Shown here: positions 5,868 to 8,865 of the stretch, in pieces
How the letters are laid out: each line of letters begins with the position of its first letter
How positions within the stretch are numbered: position 1 is the first letter of the stretch
DNA from: Raineyella sp964402325
Lineage (GTDB): Bacteria; Actinomycetota; Actinomycetes; Propionibacteriales; Propionibacteriaceae
NCBI GenBank assembly: GCA_964402325.1
Contig: CAYOBI010000095.1
Location: 1-8,865, forward strand
Direction of reading: 5' to 3'
Length of the DNA stretch: 8,865 nt
Program-made: the position numbers and the translations under genes
The notes under the pieces: model-generated
The model's database searches: none
Told to the model about the DNA's origin: nothing
What the model saw: the letters and a program-made list of their open reading frames with translations, nothing else

Positions 5868-7184
5868 ATGGATGCCGAGGTCATCGTGATCGGGGCGGGG
5901 GTGGCGGGTCTGCGGTGCGCCCGCGCACTGGAGGACGCCGGGCTCGACGTCCTCACGGTGGATGCCGGCCAGACGGTCGGCGGCCGGATCAGGTCCTCGC
6001 GGATCGACGGATTCACCTGCGACTGGGGCATGATGACGCTCAATCCGCAGATGCCCGCCGTGCACCGTTGGGTGGACCTCGGCCGGCTCGACATGCACTA
6101 CCCGCTGGCCGCCCTGCTGGTGCGGCGCACCGACGGGCCGCAGCTCTTCGGTGACCCCCGGCGCGCGCCCCGGCTGCTGCCCTCGATGGTCCGCAGCGGG
6201 ATGATCTCGGCCGCCGACCTGACCGCGCTGGCCCGGTGGTCGTCCAGCGGCCTGGTCGGGGGCCGGGTGCTCGACTCCGACGACGACACCACATTGCAGG
6301 AGTCCCTGGACGAGTTCCGGGTGCGGGGCGCGCTGCGCGAGGAACTGCTGCTCCCGGTGCTCTACTCGATGCTCGGCGACAGCTCCGGAACGACGTCGGC
6401 GGCGTACGCGAAGTGGGCGCTGCACGGCATCCTGGCCGGCACACCCGGGCTGCCGGCGAACGGGATGCAGGCCCTGCCGGAACTGCTCGCGTCCCAGCTG
6501 CGCCGGCCGGTACGCCTCGAGGTGCATGCTTCCGCGGTGCTGGAGACCGGTGGTGGCGTGGAGGTGAGGACCTGGGGGGACACCCTGCACGCCCGCAAGG
6601 CCGTCGTGGCGGTCAGCCCCGAGGCGGTGAACCAGCTGCTGCCGGTCCGGCGACCGCGGATGCAGGGCGTCGCCACCTGGTGGTTCCGGGCGCCCGAGGC
6701 GCCCTTCCCGCTGCCGGTCTTCGCGCTCGACGGGCGGGGCCCGATCGGGCCGGTCTGGACGGCGGTCGAGGTGACCAGCTTCGCCCCCACGTACGCCCCG
6801 CCGGGCGGCCACCTGGTGGCCGCCAAGACGCTGCTCGACCGGTTCGACGGGCGGGCGAGCGCCCGGGTCGTCCGGCGCCACCTCGCCGCGATCTACGACG
6901 TGCCGACCGACGACTGGGAGGTGGTGGCGCACTTCGAACTGCCGAACGCGATGCCGACCCACCGCCCGCCGCTGTCGGACAGCCAGCAGGTGCGGATCTG
7001 GGACGACGTGTACGTCGCCGGCGACCACCGCAAGACCGGTTCGATCCACGGCGCGATGGTGTCGGGCCAGCGGGCCGCGGAGGCGGTCCTGGTCGACCTG
7101 GGCGTCTCCGGCCCGCAGCCCCGCCGCCGCGGGATGCCGGCGCTGCGGCCGCTGAAGCAGAGCGAGTCCGGCGCGACGGCATAG
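5868..7184 (+). CDS. FAD-dependent amine-oxidase-like oxidoreductase
   Basis: This 438-residue, probably cytoplasmic flavoprotein is of the amine oxidase/protoporphyrinogen oxidase-like superfamily, which oxidises C-N or C-C bonds using FAD. The Rossmann dinucleotide fold starts at residue 5 with GxGxxG (G9, G11, G14 in VIGAGVAG). The residue at the end of the second strand is D32, where Glu is usual for holding the ribose. It is followed by the VGGRIRS motif (37-43) and a C-terminal FAD-contact motif VYVAGDHRKTGSIHGAMVSG (381-400). The middle region (about 60-370) is the substrate domain and gives no clue to substrate. The ATG at 5868 is chosen because GGAGG at 5855-5859 is eight bases upstream; an in-frame GTG at 5859 overlaps that RBS and is rejected. 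The gene is convergent with hspR, 32 bases apart, with no strong terminator. A family member of unknown function; no symbol is justified. Confidence 0.9.
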   Translation: MDAEVIVIGAGVAGLRCARALEDAGLDVLTVDAGQTVGGRIRSSRIDGFTCDWGMMTLNPQMPAVHRWVDLGRLDMHYPLAALLVRRTDGPQLFGDPRRAPRLLPSMVRSGMISAADLTALARWSSSGLVGGRVLDSDDDTTLQESLDEFRVRGALREELLLPVLYSMLGDSSGTTSAAYAKWALHGILAGTPGLPANGMQALPELLASQLRRPVRLEVHASAVLETGGGVEVRTWGDTLHARKAVVAVSPEAVNQLLPVRRPRMQGVATWWFRAPEAPFPLPVFALDGRGPIGPVWTAVEVTSFAPTYAPPGGHLVAAKTLLDRFDGRASARVVRRHLAAIYDVPTDDWEVVAHFELPNAMPTHRPPLSDSQQVRIWDDVYVAGDHRKTGSIHGAMVSGQRAAEAVLVDLGVSGPQPRRRGMPALRPLKQSESGATA

Positions 7185-7216
7185 CACGACCCACCGGGAT
7201 CGCGGCAGGCCGGGTG

Positions 7217-7651
7217 TCAGCGCCCGGTCAGCGCCCGCGGCGGGTGCCGCCGGCCGACCGTGGAGCCCATCCGTACGCCACCGGACGGGTCGGCGGTGAA
7301 GAACCGCGCGCCGGCCGGGGCGACCAGCGCCTGCCGGAGCCGTTCCTCGAGCTCGCTGACCTGGTGCTGCAGGTCCTCGACCAGGTCCTGCATCTGCAGG
7401 ATCCGGCGGATCCCCTCCAGGTTGATCCCCTCCGCCTGGCTGAGGTGCTGGATCAGCCGGAGCCGTTCGACGTCGCGCGGTGAGTAGCGCCGGCCTCGCC
7501 CGGACGTACGCCGCGGGGACACCAGTCCGAGCCGGTCGTACGTCCGCAGCGTCTGCGGGTGCATGCCGGCGAGCCGGGCCGCCACCGAGATCGCGAAGAT
7601 CGGAGCGTCGCGGTCGATCCGCTCCGGCAGCCAGCTCGACTCGGCGGTCAT
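7217..7651 (-). CDS. hspR: HspR, MerR-family heat-shock repressor
   Basis: This 144-residue DNA-binding repressor in actinobacteria binds HAIR inverted repeats upstream of dnaK and clpB-type genes, with DnaK as co-repressor. The MerR winged-helix domain spans about 18-85: SVAARLAGMHPQTLRTYDRLGLV, then the wing RRTSGRGRRYSPRDVERL, then HLSQAEGINLEGIRRIL, which is characteristic of HspR. A dimerisation coiled coil follows (about 85-110), then a short basic C-terminal tail. Its ATG shares one base with the dnaJ stop (TGATG), and a GGGAG lies five bases upstream, so it is translationally coupled to dnaJ. As the last gene of the heat-shock operon, HspR would limit its own synthesis. The HAIR operator should be upstream of dnaK, outside the window; I see none here. 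Confidence 0.96.
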   Translation of the reverse strand: MTAESSWLPERIDRDAPIFAISVAARLAGMHPQTLRTYDRLGLVSPRRTSGRGRRYSPRDVERLRLIQHLSQAEGINLEGIRRILQMQDLVEDLQHQVSELEERLRQALVAPAGARFFTADPSGGVRMGSTVGRRHPPRALTGR

Positions 7652-8808
7652 CAGGGCTCCCGGGCGAACAGCGCGGCGCGCGGGTTGGTCTCGCCCGCCT
7701 CGTCGGCGTAGATCAGCAGGGCGTTGCGGGCCTTGTCGGTCAGCTGCGCGGGGACGGTCACCTCGATGGTGACCAGCAGGTCACCCTTGGAGCCGTCCTT
7801 GCGGACGACGCCGCGCCCGCGGACCCGCAACGTACGCCCGTTCGGCGTGCCGGCGGGGATCCGCACCCGGACGCTCTGCCCGTGCAGGGTCGGCACCTCG
7901 ATCTCGGCGCCCAGGGCAGCCTCGGTGAAAGTGACCGGGACGGTGATGGTGAGGTTGGTGCCGCTGCGGCCGAAGAGCCGGTGCGGGGTGACGTGGACGT
8001 CGACGTACAGGTCGCCTGGACCGCCGCCGTGCTCGCCCTGGGACCCCTTGCCCTTCAGCCGGATCCGCTGGCCGTCCTCGACGCCGGCGGGGATGCGGAC
8101 CTGCATGGTGTGCGTCGAGCGGCCCCGCCCGGACCCGCCGCAGACCGGGCACGGGTCGTCGACGATCAGGCCGCGGCCGTGGCAGTCCTGGCAGGGCTCG
8201 GTGACCTGGAAGACGCCGCCCGAGGTGGCGGTGCGCATCCCGGACCCCTGGCAGGTCGGGCAGACCCGCGGCACCGTGCCGGACTTCGCGCCGGTGCCGG
8301 AACAGGCCGCACAGGGCGCGTCGGAGACCATCTGCATGGACACCGTGGTGCCCTCGACGGCCTGGTCGAAGTCGATCGTCACGTCGCCCTCGACGTCGGC
8401 GCCGCGGCGCGGGCTGCGGCTGGCGCTGCGGCGGACACCGCCACCGCCGCCACCGCCGAACAGGCCACCGAGCAGGTCGGAGAAGTCCCCGGCGCCGGAG
8501 GTGGCGTTGCGGAACAGGTCGTCGACGTTCGGGGTGGCCTGGCCCTGCCCGCGGTTGAACCGGAAGCCGCCTCCGAACAGGCTGCGCTGCTGGTCGTACT
8601 CCTTGCGCTTCTTCGGGTCCGACAGGACGTCGTTCGCCTCCGAGACGGCCTTGAACCGCTCCATCTTGTCGGCGTTGCCCGGGTTGGCGTCGGGGTGGTT
8701 CTCGCGCGCCAGCTTGCGGAAGGCCTTCTTGATGTCGTCCTGGGTGGCGTCCTTCGAGACGCCCAGGACCTTGTAGTAGTCCTTCTCGAGCCAGTCCTTG
8801 GTGCTCAC
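7651..8808 (-). CDS. dnaJ: Chaperone DnaJ (Hsp40), operon-linked
   Basis: This 385-residue co-chaperone stimulates DnaK ATPase and delivers unfolded proteins. The J domain (about 9-72) contains the essential HPD at 38-40. A Gly/Phe-rich linker (about 78-125) ends in seven consecutive Gly. The zinc-binding domain has four CxxCxGxG-type repeats with cysteines at 166/169, 183/186, 206/209 and 220/223, all intact. The C-terminal substrate-binding and dimerisation domains follow (about 232-370). This is a complete type I DnaJ. The start is GTG at 8808, with AGAGG eight bases upstream. Its stop overlaps the hspR start. Position next to hspR marks it as the dnaK-operon copy (often called DnaJ1) rather than the hrcA-linked copy. 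Regulation is expected to be HspR-dependent heat induction from a promoter upstream of the window. Confidence 0.97.
   Translation of the reverse strand: MSTKDWLEKDYYKVLGVSKDATQDDIKKAFRKLARENHPDANPGNADKMERFKAVSEANDVLSDPKKRKEYDQQRSLFGGGFRFNRGQGQATPNVDDLFRNATSGAGDFSDLLGGLFGGGGGGGVRRSASRSPRRGADVEGDVTIDFDQAVEGTTVSMQMVSDAPCAACSGTGAKSGTVPRVCPTCQGSGMRTATSGGVFQVTEPCQDCHGRGLIVDDPCPVCGGSGRGRSTHTMQVRIPAGVEDGQRIRLKGKGSQGEHGGGPGDLYVDVHVTPHRLFGRSGTNLTITVPVTFTEAALGAEIEVPTLHGQSVRVRIPAGTPNGRTLRVRGRGVVRKDGSKGDLLVTIEVTVPAQLTDKARNALLIYADEAGETNPRAALFAREP
8437..8457 (-). repeat. Poly-glycine codon run in dnaJ
   Basis: Seven consecutive Gly codons (residues 118-124) give a GGT/GGC microsatellite-like tract within the Gly/Phe linker of dnaJ. 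The linker tolerates length change, so this is a likely site of in-frame length variation between strains. Confidence 0.7.
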
Positions 8809-8820
8809 CGGCGCGGCCTC

Positions 8821-8865
8821 TCATCCGTGGTTGCTGGGGTTCGGGTTCTGCGGAGTGCTTCGTAC
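8821..8865 (-). CDS. 3' end of upstream gene, probably grpE (partial)
   Basis: On the minus strand the last 45 bases read as 14 codons, VRSTPQNPNPSNHG, then TGA at 8823-8821, 12 bases before the dnaJ GTG. A polar, disordered tail directly before dnaJ would fit the C-terminus of GrpE, and the dnaJ Shine-Dalgarno AGAGG overlaps or abuts the stop. This frame has the best GC3 of the three. One alternative frame ends in GTGA overlapping the dnaJ start, and a third is open throughout. The assignment to GrpE rests on operon order in actinobacteria, not on conserved residues. Confidence 0.4.
   Translation of the reverse strand, partial: VRSTPQNPNPSNHG

Noticed and set aside
5619..7187. A 522-codon open frame antisense to the flavoprotein
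   Set aside because: Composition is Arg/Gly/His-rich and shadow-like, and it crosses the leader and the end of the VOC gene. The plus strand has FAD-binding motifs and an ideal RBS.
7185..7216. Terminator between the convergent flavoprotein and hspR genes
   Set aside because: Only a 4-bp stem (CACC/GGTG) could be found, without a U-tract.
8761..8865. HAIR operator (HspR site) before dnaJ
   Set aside because: No CTTGAGT/ACTCAAG dyad is present. The operator is expected upstream of dnaK, outside the window.

Overview
The window is about 8.9 kb of very GC-rich DNA (roughly 72-73% by eye) with strong GC3 codon bias. The gene set points to a high-GC actinobacterium: a dnaJ-hspR pair at the end of what is normally a dnaK-grpE-dnaJ-hspR operon, a lipoprotein class B penicillin-binding protein of the mycobacterial Rv2864c type, and an OmpR/PhoP-type two-component pair. 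The order (possibly Propionibacteriales) is a guess. Most of the window is ordinary chromosomal gene content. I see no CRISPR array, phage, transposon, toxin-antitoxin or recognisable defence genes.

Layout, left to right. (1) 11-2400, plus strand: a response regulator and its membrane histidine kinase, joined by a one-base stop/start overlap. (2) 2440-2862, minus strand: a small VOC (glyoxalase/bleomycin-resistance fold) protein, convergent with the kinase and divergent from the next gene. (3) 2863-2978: a short divergent control region with a perfect 14-bp palindrome. (4) 2979-4847, plus strand: a penicillin-binding lipoprotein with SxxK, SxN and KTG motifs. (5) 4848-5766: two tandem, diverged VOC paralogues. 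The first runs into exactly 100 N (5146-5245), an assembly gap of unknown true size, so its C-terminus is missing. Both VOC genes have a TANNNT hexamer six bases before the ATG, the geometry of leaderless transcription, and each has a dyad upstream. (6) 5868-7184, plus strand: an FAD-dependent amine-oxidase-like flavoprotein, preceded by a GC-rich leader that could fold over its ribosome binding site. (7) 7217-8865, minus strand: hspR, dnaJ and, at the window edge, what looks like the last codons of the upstream gene (probably grpE).

How the genes relate. The RR/HK pair and the dnaJ-hspR pair are genuine functional units. HspR normally represses the dnaK operon with DnaK as co-repressor, and DnaJ is the J-domain partner of DnaK. 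The central block (PBP, three VOC proteins, flavoprotein) has no demonstrated common pathway. The most interesting material is regulatory: leaderless VOC promoters, a CRP/GlxR-like site, a divergent palindrome, a three-codon upstream ORF and a possible RBS-masking leader. No clearly novel system can be claimed from sequence alone.
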